Below are positions 52,532-59,710 of a stretch of 64,000 nucleotides of DNA, piece after piece. How positions within the stretch are numbered: position 1 is the first letter of the stretch; each line of letters begins with the position of its first letter. The notes beneath the pieces are model-generated. The model searched no databases and was not told the origin of the DNA. It saw only the letters and a list, made by a program, of their open reading frames with translations. Source of the stretch: Bacilli bacterium. GTDB taxonomy: Bacteria; Bacillota_I; Bacilli_A; ML615J-28; CAG-313. A program made the translations under genes and the position numbers. Location: contig JAGBDV010000007.1 in NCBI GenBank assembly GCA_017937305.1, positions 1 through 64,000 on the forward strand. The letters are read 5' to 3'.

Positions 52532-52537
52532 TATAAT
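52532..52537 (+). promoter_or_regulatory. -10 box of a probable leaderless gene
   Basis: TATAAT ends six bases before ATG 52544, so transcription should start at the start codon itself. No clear -35 is seen. Confidence 0.55.
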
Positions 52538-52543
52538 ATTCAT

Positions 52544-52858
52544 ATGAAAAAAGAAGTATTTTTAAAGTTATTTTATATAGAAGACAGTATCGTAAAAAGC
52601 ATTAAGTTTATTAATGATGAATTAATATTAGAATTAATAACATCAGTAAATAGTTTTGCAATGGGAAATAATATTCGTGAGAATGAATTTAATGATTGTG
52701 AAAATATTTATGTATTTAAAAAGGTAAAATATATTGATGTAGATAAATTCATAAAATTAAAAAATATTTATCATACATCAATTGTTAATAATCTTGTATG
52801 TTTTGATACAAATATTGGTTATATGTATTTTGATTTTGATGAAGTAATTATTAAGTAG
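52544..52858 (+). CDS. Small soluble protein, unknown
   Basis: 104 residues from ATG 52544; the reading frame extends to 52529, but that would be upstream of the -10 box. It has an alternating beta-strand pattern, many Asn and Ile residues, and no signal peptide or membrane segment. The C-terminal half (YMYFDFDEVIIK) is acidic. No family recognised. It is separated by eight bases from the DUF5662 gene and may start that operon. Confidence 0.65.
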   Translation: MKKEVFLKLFYIEDSIVKSIKFINDELILELITSVNSFAMGNNIRENEFNDCENIYVFKKVKYIDVDKFIKLKNIYHTSIVNNLVCFDTNIGYMYFDFDEVIIK

Positions 52859-52866
52859 AGGTAAAA

Positions 52867-53400
52867 ATGAAATTTATTAATTTTTTTAAACATTTGCATA
52901 CGGTGAATAAACACAGATTTAAAGTATTTATTCATTGTGCTAAAGCTGGAATTTTTTTTCAAGGCTTAGTTCATGATTTATCTAAATATCATCCGACAGA
53001 GTTTTTGGTAGGAGTAAAATACTATCAAGGAACTCGTAGTCCTAATGATGCTGAAAGAGAAGAAAAGGGAATGTCTACAGCTTGGATTCATCATAAAGGG
53101 AGAAACAAACATCATTTTGAATACTGGAATGATTTAGATATGAAAGATCATGTTTATAAATCTGTAAAGATGCCGATTAAATATGTAAAAGAAATGTTTT
53201 GCGATCGTATCGCAGCATGTAAAATATATTTAAAGAAAAGTTATACTGATTCTTCAGCCCTTGATTATTATATTAAAAAAAGAGCTAAAGATTTAATGCA
53301 TCCTGAGACAGCTAAATTATTAGAAGAATGGTTAAGATTTTTATCTATTAATGGAGAAAAACAAACATTTAAAATGATTAGAAAAGAGAAGAATTACTAG
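52867..53400 (+). CDS. DUF5662 family protein
   Basis: 177 residues. It has a metal-site-like pattern: HDLSKYHPTEF near residue 38, WIHHKGRNKHHFEYW near 78 and a late CDRIAACK near 116. This His/Asp arrangement matches DUF5662 proteins, which look like HD-superfamily phosphohydrolases; the reaction is unknown. TAGAGGT lies before the ATG. The next gene starts nine bases after the stop. Confidence 0.82.
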   Translation: MKFINFFKHLHTVNKHRFKVFIHCAKAGIFFQGLVHDLSKYHPTEFLVGVKYYQGTRSPNDAEREEKGMSTAWIHHKGRNKHHFEYWNDLDMKDHVYKSVKMPIKYVKEMFCDRIAACKIYLKKSYTDSSALDYYIKKRAKDLMHPETAKLLEEWLRFLSINGEKQTFKMIRKEKNY

Positions 53401-53409
53401 GAGGTAAAA

Positions 53410-54381
53410 ATGAGCCTATTTAAAAAGAAAACTAGAATGATGCAGCAACATGAACTTAAACAAATAGGTAATGGAGATGCTGAAAGTAGGTTAATAAAAA
53501 AAGAAAACAAAAGAATATGGATTACAATTGGTATTGCATCATTTACTATACTTGTAATTATTGTTACTAGTTGTATTATTGATATTTATGAAAAAGCGTA
53601 TAATATTAATGAGTATTTTGGATATGGGGTATTAGCAGTACTTCTTTTACTTATTTTATTCTTTATTATTATTCCATTAATAAAAGTGCTATGTGCTCCT
53701 ACTTTTACGCTTGATGCGAGTAAAAATGATGAACATTTATCAAGAAAAAGATTTAGAACTTTAAAGAGTGTTGCTAAAAACATTGTTAAAGGAAAAAATA
53801 GTGTTCCCGATAATGTAAAACAATGTTTAATGGATTCTCTTAATGACAGATATCAATTAAGAGATGAATTAAATCTTGTATATGATAAATATATTAAAAA
53901 GGATATTAATAAAATTATTTGGGCGACTAGTGCTAAAGTAGCATGTTCAACAGGCGTATCTAAAAATAATACTTTTGATGCTGCTACTACAATTATTAGT
54001 AATGTTAGAATGATAATGCAAATTGTTATTAAATGTGGGTATCGTCCTACTTATACAAAACTTGGAAAACTAATGTTTAAAGTATTTAGAAATGCATTAA
54101 TTGCATATTCTATTGAATCATCTAATGTTGCTGAATGGTTAGTCAATGCATGTAGTAAGTTTTTTAAGGATTTACCTGCAATTGGAAAACCTATTGCAGC
54201 CATTATGGAAGGAGCTGCTAATGGTTTTTTAACTGCAAGAATTGGTGTAATTACAAGAAAATATTTGTATAGTGAGTTTAAAATAAATAATAGTGGAAAA
54301 AATATAGAAGAAATAGAAACAGAAATTTATCAAGAATCAATAAAAGAAGCTAAATTAATTATTGATGAAAGTGGGGCTTAA
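53410..54381 (+). CDS. YcjF/DUF697-like two-helix membrane protein
   Basis: 323 residues. A basic, cytoplasmic N-terminus of about 33 residues is followed by two membrane segments (about 34-56 and 68-92), a basic linker and a C-terminal helical domain (about 150-290). That domain has TSAKVACSTGVSKNN and YRPTYTKLGKLMFKVFRN patterns like the DUF697 domain of YcjF proteins. DUF697 proteins usually accompany a GTPase (YcjX); none is encoded here. CTAGGAGG precedes the ATG. It heads a three-gene set with 54383 and 55105. The family assignment is by pattern only. Confidence 0.62.
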   Translation: MSLFKKKTRMMQQHELKQIGNGDAESRLIKKENKRIWITIGIASFTILVIIVTSCIIDIYEKAYNINEYFGYGVLAVLLLLILFFIIIPLIKVLCAPTFTLDASKNDEHLSRKRFRTLKSVAKNIVKGKNSVPDNVKQCLMDSLNDRYQLRDELNLVYDKYIKKDINKIIWATSAKVACSTGVSKNNTFDAATTIISNVRMIMQIVIKCGYRPTYTKLGKLMFKVFRNALIAYSIESSNVAEWLVNACSKFFKDLPAIGKPIAAIMEGAANGFLTARIGVITRKYLYSEFKINNSGKNIEEIETEIYQESIKEAKLIIDESGA

Positions 54382-54382
54382 G

Positions 54383-55108
54383 ATGTTTCTTTTAAATTTT
54401 AAAGAATTACTTTCCTCAACAATATACAAAGTATTAATTTTTATAGGTGGTATTATTATAGGAATACTACTTGTATTATTAATTTATTTAATAATATCAC
54501 TAATTCATAAAAGTTCTAAATTAAAGAAAAATAGAAATAATATTATTAATTTACCAGTAACAGAACCAAAGGAAATTGTAGATAAATATAAACAAATATA
54601 TCTTACTAATTATTCATCTAAACTTTTTTCAATTAGATTATCAGGTTTAAAAGAAATAGCTCTTCCATTAATTAAAGATATTGCTGGATCATATTATCCA
54701 TCATCTAAAGATCCTTTATTAGAAGTTAGTTTTGAGAATTTATTAAAATTAACTAATAGAGTTGTTGATAAAGTAGAAAATATGGTAAATGAAATAATAA
54801 ATAGTTCTATTTTTAAGATTGCATGGACATCTTATGCAGGAGCTAAAAATATTGTAGGTTTTTTTAAGGGCTTATTTAAGAAGGAAAAAGAAGATTATTT
54901 ATCTATTAATGTAAAAAAGTTAAAGATATCATTCATTGTTGAACAGTTAGATAATATGAAGAATAAACCCAAAAAGGAAATATTATCTGATGACAAAAAA
55001 TATTTTATATTAGATGATTTCATTAATAATAAAGCATTATCTTTAATTGATCAAATAGCTTTAGAAGCAACTATCGTATATAGTAATTCAGGAGGAGTAG
55101 AACTATGA
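54383..55108 (+). CDS. Membrane-anchored protein, paralogue of the next gene
   Basis: 241 residues from ATG 54383. The N-terminal membrane segment is about 13-38; the rest is helical and cytoplasmic. Near residues 93-125 there is a block IAGSYYPSSKDPLLEVSFENL that recurs in the next protein as VARIYYPESKNPIYELTIEEL, in the same place relative to the membrane helix, showing common descent. The start is one base after the previous stop, and the end overlaps the next gene in ATGA. Function unknown. Confidence 0.7.
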   Translation: MFLLNFKELLSSTIYKVLIFIGGIIIGILLVLLIYLIISLIHKSSKLKKNRNNIINLPVTEPKEIVDKYKQIYLTNYSSKLFSIRLSGLKEIALPLIKDIAGSYYPSSKDPLLEVSFENLLKLTNRVVDKVENMVNEIINSSIFKIAWTSYAGAKNIVGFFKGLFKKEKEDYLSINVKKLKISFIVEQLDNMKNKPKKEILSDDKKYFILDDFINNKALSLIDQIALEATIVYSNSGGVEL

Positions 55109-55854
55109 CATTTACCCTAACTGATATTTTGCTTTTGTGCTTTGGAATTTTTATTGGTGCTGTTTGGGGAGCATTTATTTTTGTAAGAAGAAAAAGAAAT
55201 TTTGTTTTAAAACATATTAATAAAGGATTTAAAACTCTTTCTAAAGAAGAACAAAAAGATGTTAATAAAAAGATAAACAATGTATATGTTTATCATCTTG
55301 AATCAAGAAAAACAAATGTTAAACTATTATTTGGAATTATAAATATTAAAAAGAAGGTTAACTATAAAAGTCTTGCAGAAAAAAGGTTGGGCATTAATGA
55401 TAGTGAAAATCTTATTAGTTTAACAAATGAGCTCATGTGGTTAATTGAAGAAGTTGCAAGAATATACTATCCTGAAAGCAAGAATCCAATTTATGAATTA
55501 ACTATTGAAGAACTTTTCTTACTTTTAAGAGAAATAATTGCATTACTTTCTAATATCGTTTATGATATTGGAATTCCTAATTTAGAAAAATTGAAAGTAT
55601 CAACGATTAAAGATTTAGTCTTAATTGGAGGTAAAGTTAAGAAAGTATACAATCTAAAAAGTGTAAGACTAACTGTTGGGTTTATTAATGCTGCTATTAA
55701 ACTACAAAGTGTTATTACTCCAATATATTGGATTAAAAAAGGAACAAATGATTTATCGATTACTTCTTTATCACAGTTTTTAATAAAATGTGTTTTTGAA
55801 GTTGTTGGTAAAGAAACAGCTAATGTTTATAGTAAAAAATTTATAGAAAAATAA
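55105..55854 (+). CDS. Membrane-anchored protein, paralogue of the previous gene
   Basis: 249 residues. It has one N-terminal membrane segment (about 6-28), a basic stretch (RRKRN), then helical domains with the shared YYPxSKxP block near residue 125. The C-terminal half (LKSVRLTVGFINAAIKLQSVITPIYWIKKG) is hydrophobic enough to touch the membrane. AGGAGG is ten bases before the ATG. With 53410 and 54383 it forms a tightly overlapping operon, so the three products probably make one complex. Confidence 0.7.
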   Translation: MTFTLTDILLLCFGIFIGAVWGAFIFVRRKRNFVLKHINKGFKTLSKEEQKDVNKKINNVYVYHLESRKTNVKLLFGIINIKKKVNYKSLAEKRLGINDSENLISLTNELMWLIEEVARIYYPESKNPIYELTIEELFLLLREIIALLSNIVYDIGIPNLEKLKVSTIKDLVLIGGKVKKVYNLKSVRLTVGFINAAIKLQSVITPIYWIKKGTNDLSITSLSQFLIKCVFEVVGKETANVYSKKFIEK

Positions 55855-55863
55855 GCATATTAT

Positions 55864-55918
55864 TTGAAATCATTCTAAAATTATTGTATAATATTATTAG
55901 AATTAGAATAATTCTAAT
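55864..55918 (+). promoter_or_regulatory. Promoter and PerR/Fur-type box
   Basis: TTGAAA (55864-55869), 17 bases, TATAAT (55887-55892). Just after the start site lies ATTAGAAT-A-ATTCTAAT (55902-55918), a 7-1-7 style box close to the PerR consensus TTATAATNATTATAA. Binding there would block transcription of the regulator and the genes behind it. Confidence 0.8.
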
Positions 55919-55934
55919 AAAGAAAGGAGCATGT

Positions 55935-56297
55935 ATGACAAAACAAAGACAATTGGTTCTTGCTATAGTAAATGAGTCTGAAGATCACCTAACTGCTGAA
56001 GAGATTTTTATTGAAGCAAAGAATAGAATTAGTAGCATTGCTTTTGCAACTATATACAATAATTTAAATGTTTTAGTGAATGAAAAGTATATATCAAGAG
56101 TGAAGTCTCCAGGTAATCCTGATCGCTTTGATAAATTAACAATTCCACATGAACATGTCGTATGTGATTATTGTGGACATATCATGGACGTACATGTCCC
56201 TGAAATAAAGAAGATGCTAGAACAAAGACTAAAACTTTCACTTACATCACTTAGTCTAGATATGCATTATGTTTGCGATAGTTGCAAACAAAATTAA
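55935..56297 (+). CDS. Fur/PerR family metal-dependent repressor
   Basis: 120 residues from ATG 55935 (AAAGGAG upstream), short because the usual first helix is reduced. The winged-helix part includes HLTAEEIFIEAKNRISSIAFATIYNNLNVL. The structural zinc site is built by CDYC (near 75) and CDSC (near 116). His/Asp residues for the regulatory metal are in IPHEHVVCDYCGHIMDVHVPE. The PerR-type box in its own promoter and the downstream rubrerythrin and CoA-disulfide reductase argue for peroxide sensing rather than iron uptake control, but this is inference. Confidence 0.88.
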   Translation: MTKQRQLVLAIVNESEDHLTAEEIFIEAKNRISSIAFATIYNNLNVLVNEKYISRVKSPGNPDRFDKLTIPHEHVVCDYCGHIMDVHVPEIKKMLEQRLKLSLTSLSLDMHYVCDSCKQN

Positions 56298-56343
56298 ATT
56301 GGTTAAAATTAATTTCATAAATTATTAATGGAGGTTTAAAAAA

Positions 56344-56877
56344 ATGGAATTAAAAGGATCTAAAACTGAACAAAATTTAATGACTGCATTCGCAGGAGAA
56401 AGCCAAGCAAGAAATAAGTATACTTATTTCGCAAGCGTAGCTCGTAAAGAAGGTTATGAACAAATCGCTGCTATTTTTGAACAAACTGCTAACAACGAAA
56501 AAGAACATGCAAAATTATGGTTCAAAGCTTTAGGTGAACTTGGAAACACAGCTCAAAACTTACTTGCTGCTGCTGAAGGTGAAAACTACGAATGGACTGA
56601 TATGTATGATAAATTTGCTAAAGAAGCAGAAGAAGAAGGATTCACTCGTCTTGCATATCAATTTAGAGCTGTTGCTGCTATTGAAAAAACTCATGAAGAA
56701 AGATATCGCGCTTTATTAAATAATGTTGAAATGCAACAAGTATTTGAAAAAGCTGAAGAAACTATGTGGGAATGCCGTAACTGTGGACACCTTGTAATGG
56801 GTAAAAAAGCTCCAGAAGTTTGTCCAGTTTGTGCTCATCCAAAGAGCTACTTTGAAGTAAGAAAAGAAAACTATTAA
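56344..56877 (+). CDS. Rubrerythrin
   Basis: 177 residues. An N-terminal four-helix diiron domain has E-rich motifs ([34 protein letters not shown]), and the C-terminal rubredoxin-type iron site is CRNCG...[11 protein letters not shown]. It reduces hydrogen peroxide to water with electrons from NAD(P)H via a reductase, a standard anaerobe defence. The codon choice is more biased than in neighbours, suggesting high expression. TGGAGG precedes the ATG, 46 bases after the regulator gene, and no separate promoter is seen. Confidence 0.96.
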   Translation: MELKGSKTEQNLMTAFAGESQARNKYTYFASVARKEGYEQIAAIFEQTANNEKEHAKLWFKALGELGNTAQNLLAAAEGENYEWTDMYDKFAKEAEEEGFTRLAYQFRAVAAIEKTHEERYRALLNNVEMQQVFEKAEETMWECRNCGHLVMGKKAPEVCPVCAHPKSYFEVRKENY

Positions 56878-56886
56878 AAAATAAAT

Positions 56887-56915
56887 AATGGTCAGATAAT
56901 TCTGACCATTTTCTT
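56887..56915 (+). terminator. Terminator after rubrerythrin
   Basis: The perfect 10-bp stem AATGGTCAGA/TCTGACCATT with a TAAT loop is followed by TTCTTT; partial read-through into the reductase gene is possible. Confidence 0.8.
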
Positions 56916-56932
56916 TAAAAAGAGGTATTAAT

Positions 56933-58579
56933 ATGAAAGTTATAATTATTGGTGGTGTAGCAGGTGGAGCATCTGCTGCAGCAAGACTTAGAAGATTAAA
57001 TGAAAAGTGTGATATTACTATTTTTGAAAGAACAAATTATGTATCTTATGCAACATGTGGCCTTCCTTATTACATAGGAGATATAATTACTGATGAAAAA
57101 CAGTTAACTGTTCAAACACCAACTAGTCTATTTAATAGATTTAATATAAATGTTAAAACGAGTCATGAAGTAATAGATATTGATGCTACTAAAAAGATTG
57201 TAATAGTTAAAGACTTAATTAATGGTAAAGTATTTAATGAGTCTTATGATAAGTTAATATTATCTCCAGGTGCTAAGCCAATTATTCCATCATTTTATAA
57301 AAAATCTGAACGCGTATTTACTTTAAGAACTATTGAAGATACCAAAAAAGTCAAATCATATATTAATAGCAATAAAGTTAGTAATGCTGTTGTTATTGGT
57401 GGTGGATATGTTGGTATTGAAATAGCAGAAAACTTAACTAATCTAGGAATTAGTGTCGATCTTGTAGAAGCAAATAATCAAGTATTGTCAATATTTGATA
57501 CGGATATGGTTTCTTTTGTTCATAGTACATTAAGGAATAATGGGATAAAATTACATTTAAATTCACATGTTGAATTATTAGAAGAAATTAATGATCAAAT
57601 GGTTGTAAAATTAAATAATGAAGACCTTGTATCTGATATTGTTATAGTTGCTGTAGGGGTAACTCCTGATACCATCTTAGCTGAAAAGATTGGATTAAAA
57701 CAAGGTGTAAAAGGTAGTATAATTGTTAATGAACATATGCAAACATCAATTGAAGATATTTATGCTGTTGGTGATGCAGTGATGGTTAAAAATTATGTAA
57801 CTGAAGAAGATGCTTTAGTCCCTCTTGCAGGACCTGCAAATAAACAAGGAAGAATAGCAGCTGATAACATTTGTGGTATTGCTAGCAGTTATCAAGGGTC
57901 TCTTGGAACTTCCATTTTGAAAGTTTTCGACCTAAATGCTGCATCTACTGGATTAAATGAAAAAACATTAATCAATAAAAAAATGAATTATGAAAAAGTT
58001 ATTTTATCACCACTTGCTCATGCAGGGTATTATCCAAATGCTAAAATATTAACACTAAAAGTATTATATGAAAAAGAAAGTTTAAGACTATTAGGTGCTC
58101 AAGTTATAGGCTATGATGGTGTGGATAAACGAATAGATGTTATCGCAACCGCAATCAAATCAAATTTAAAAGCAGTTGATTTAAAAGATTTAGAACTTGC
58201 TTATGCTCCGCCATTTTCTCAAGCAAAAGACCCTGTAAATTTAGCAGGATTTATAATTGATAATATTGAAAATAATTTGGTTAAACAATTTTATTATGAA
58301 GATATTGAAAAGTTAAGACAAGATCCTAATGCCATTTTACTTGATACTAGAACAGATTTTGAGTATAGTAGAGGTCATGCTGAGGGGTTTATTCATATAC
58401 CACTTGATGATTTAAGAAAAAGAATTAATGAATTAGATGTTAAAAAACGAATTTATGTGATGTGCCAAAGTGGATTAAGAAGTTATCTTGCAACAAGAAT
58501 TTTAGTTCAGAATGGGTTTGATGCTTATAATTTTGTTGGAGGATATCGATTATATTCTTCATTAATGAGTGATAAATAA
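56933..58579 (+). CDS. CoA-disulfide reductase with C-terminal rhodanese domain
   Basis: 548 residues. The FAD domain starts with VIIIGGVAGGASAAARLRRL, and the single redox Cys is in ATCGLPYYIG (Cys 42). The NAD(P)H motif is VIGGGYVGIE near 156 and the second FAD motif IYAVGDAVMV near 278. The rhodanese domain (about 450-545) has catalytic Cys in MCQSGLRS near 510. Fused CoADR-RHD enzymes reduce CoA disulfides, persulfides or polysulfides, and some pass electrons to peroxidases. Its place behind perR-like and rubrerythrin genes fits oxidative or sulfur stress. Confidence 0.93.
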   Translation: MKVIIIGGVAGGASAAARLRRLNEKCDITIFERTNYVSYATCGLPYYIGDIITDEKQLTVQTPTSLFNRFNINVKTSHEVIDIDATKKIVIVKDLINGKVFNESYDKLILSPGAKPIIPSFYKKSERVFTLRTIEDTKKVKSYINSNKVSNAVVIGGGYVGIEIAENLTNLGISVDLVEANNQVLSIFDTDMVSFVHSTLRNNGIKLHLNSHVELLEEINDQMVVKLNNEDLVSDIVIVAVGVTPDTILAEKIGLKQGVKGSIIVNEHMQTSIEDIYAVGDAVMVKNYVTEEDALVPLAGPANKQGRIAADNICGIASSYQGSLGTSILKVFDLNAASTGLNEKTLINKKMNYEKVILSPLAHAGYYPNAKILTLKVLYEKESLRLLGAQVIGYDGVDKRIDVIATAIKSNLKAVDLKDLELAYAPPFSQAKDPVNLAGFIIDNIENNLVKQFYYEDIEKLRQDPNAILLDTRTDFEYSRGHAEGFIHIPLDDLRKRINELDVKKRIYVMCQSGLRSYLATRILVQNGFDAYNFVGGYRLYSSLMSDK

Positions 58580-58596
58580 AAGCTAACTGCTTTTTA

Positions 58597-58625
58597 TTGA
58601 TTTAATCATTTTGATATAGTATAAT
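58597..58625 (+). promoter_or_regulatory. SigA-type promoter
   Basis: TTGATT (58597-58602), 17 bases, TATAAT (58620-58625). It drives the kinase and YdcF genes. Confidence 0.8.
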
Positions 58626-58657
58626 ATTATTATAAGTACTTGTTAGAGGTTTATAAT

Positions 58658-59176
58658 ATGATTATCATTATTTCAGGAGCATCTCATACTGGAAAAACAT
58701 TACTAGCTCAAAAATTATTAGAAAAATACAATTATCCATATTTGTCAATTGATCATCTAAAGATGGGATTAATCAGAAGTAATAATACTTTTTTAACTCC
58801 GTATAGTAGTGATGATGAACTTACTAATTATTTATGGCCAATCGTTAGTGAAATCATTAAAACTGCAATTGAAAATAAACAAAATCTTATTGTGGAAGGT
58901 TGCTACATCCCTTGCAATTATAAAGATGATTTTGATGAACTTTACCTTAAAAATATTAAAGAATATTTTCTAATAATGACAGAAAAATATATTAACAATT
59001 ATTTTGATAAAATAATTAACTATGGTAATATCATAGAAAATAGGCTAAGTAATGACATTAATAAGGAAACACTTATAAAAGATAATATAGACGTACTAAA
59101 AAAATGTAAAAAGTATAATTTAAATTATATTTTAATTGAAGATGAATATAAAATTGATATTGAGGTAGGTGAATAA
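58658..59176 (+). CDS. P-loop kinase-like ATPase
   Basis: 172 residues from ATG 58658 (AGAGGT upstream; the longer reading to 58640 is less likely). Walker A GASHTGKT is at 7-14, the substrate Asp in LSIDHLKMG near 34, and a Walker B-like LIVEGCYIP near 82. It belongs to the small nucleotide/phosphoglycerate-kinase-like P-loop group; the substrate is unknown. The YdcF gene follows after two bases. Confidence 0.75.
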   Translation: MIIIISGASHTGKTLLAQKLLEKYNYPYLSIDHLKMGLIRSNNTFLTPYSSDDELTNYLWPIVSEIIKTAIENKQNLIVEGCYIPCNYKDDFDELYLKNIKEYFLIMTEKYINNYFDKIINYGNIIENRLSNDINKETLIKDNIDVLKKCKKYNLNYILIEDEYKIDIEVGE

Positions 59177-59178
59177 AC

Positions 59179-59598
59179 TTGAGTAAAAAAGTAGCCATAA
59201 TCTTAGGTAATCGTGTTAATGATGATGGAACAATTACTAAGATTCAAGAACAAAGATTAGAAATGGCAATGGAGATAGAAAAAGAATTCAATCCCGATTT
59301 CTTTATTTTATCAGGTGGTTCTCCTAATCAAAAAGCTGGAATTTCTGAAGTAGAAGGGATGTATAATTATCTAGTTGAAAAAGGCTTTGATAAAGATAAA
59401 CTTATTTTAGAAGATCAATCTTTAACTACAGTGCAAAATGCAATGTTCTCGATTCCAATTGCGGAAGAACTAGGAGCAGATATTGTGATAGTTTGTTCAT
59501 CTTTATATCATTTCGAAGATTTACAATATCATGCATTAGAAAGCTTTATCAATGAAGTTAAAAAGACTAATATGACTTTAATGATTTATACAAAATAA
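59179..59598 (+). CDS. YdcF/SanA-like DUF218 protein
   Basis: 139 residues with a TTG start; AGGTAGGTGA lies eight bases upstream and no better start exists. VAIILGNRVNDDG, FILSGGSPNQ and LEDQSLTTVQNAMFS are the DUF218 blocks (substrate-binding Gly-Gly and the Asn-Thr/Ala loop). Family members act on envelope precursors or nucleotide-linked compounds; here there is no membrane anchor, so it is cytoplasmic. Shorter than YdcF of E. coli. Confidence 0.85.
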   Translation: MSKKVAIILGNRVNDDGTITKIQEQRLEMAMEIEKEFNPDFFILSGGSPNQKAGISEVEGMYNYLVEKGFDKDKLILEDQSLTTVQNAMFSIPIAEELGADIVIVCSSLYHFEDLQYHALESFINEVKKTNMTLMIYTK

Positions 59599-59629
59599 AA
59601 AGAATTAGATTGTATCTAATTCTTTTTTT
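59597..59629 (+). terminator. Intrinsic terminator
   Basis: AAAGAATTAGAT and ATCTAATTCTTT form a 12-bp stem with a TGT loop, then a T tract. Confidence 0.9.
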
Positions 59630-59680
59630 AAAATAAACATATGATTTATTTCTTTATTTGTTTTATTTTATTGCTGAATA

Positions 59681-59689
59681 TGATATAAT
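59681..59689 (+). promoter_or_regulatory. Extended -10 promoter of the GH9 gene
   Basis: TGATATAAT lies 22 bases before ATG 59711, with AGGAGA in between. Confidence 0.6.
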
Positions 59690-59710
59690 AATATTAGGAG
59701 AGTATATCTT

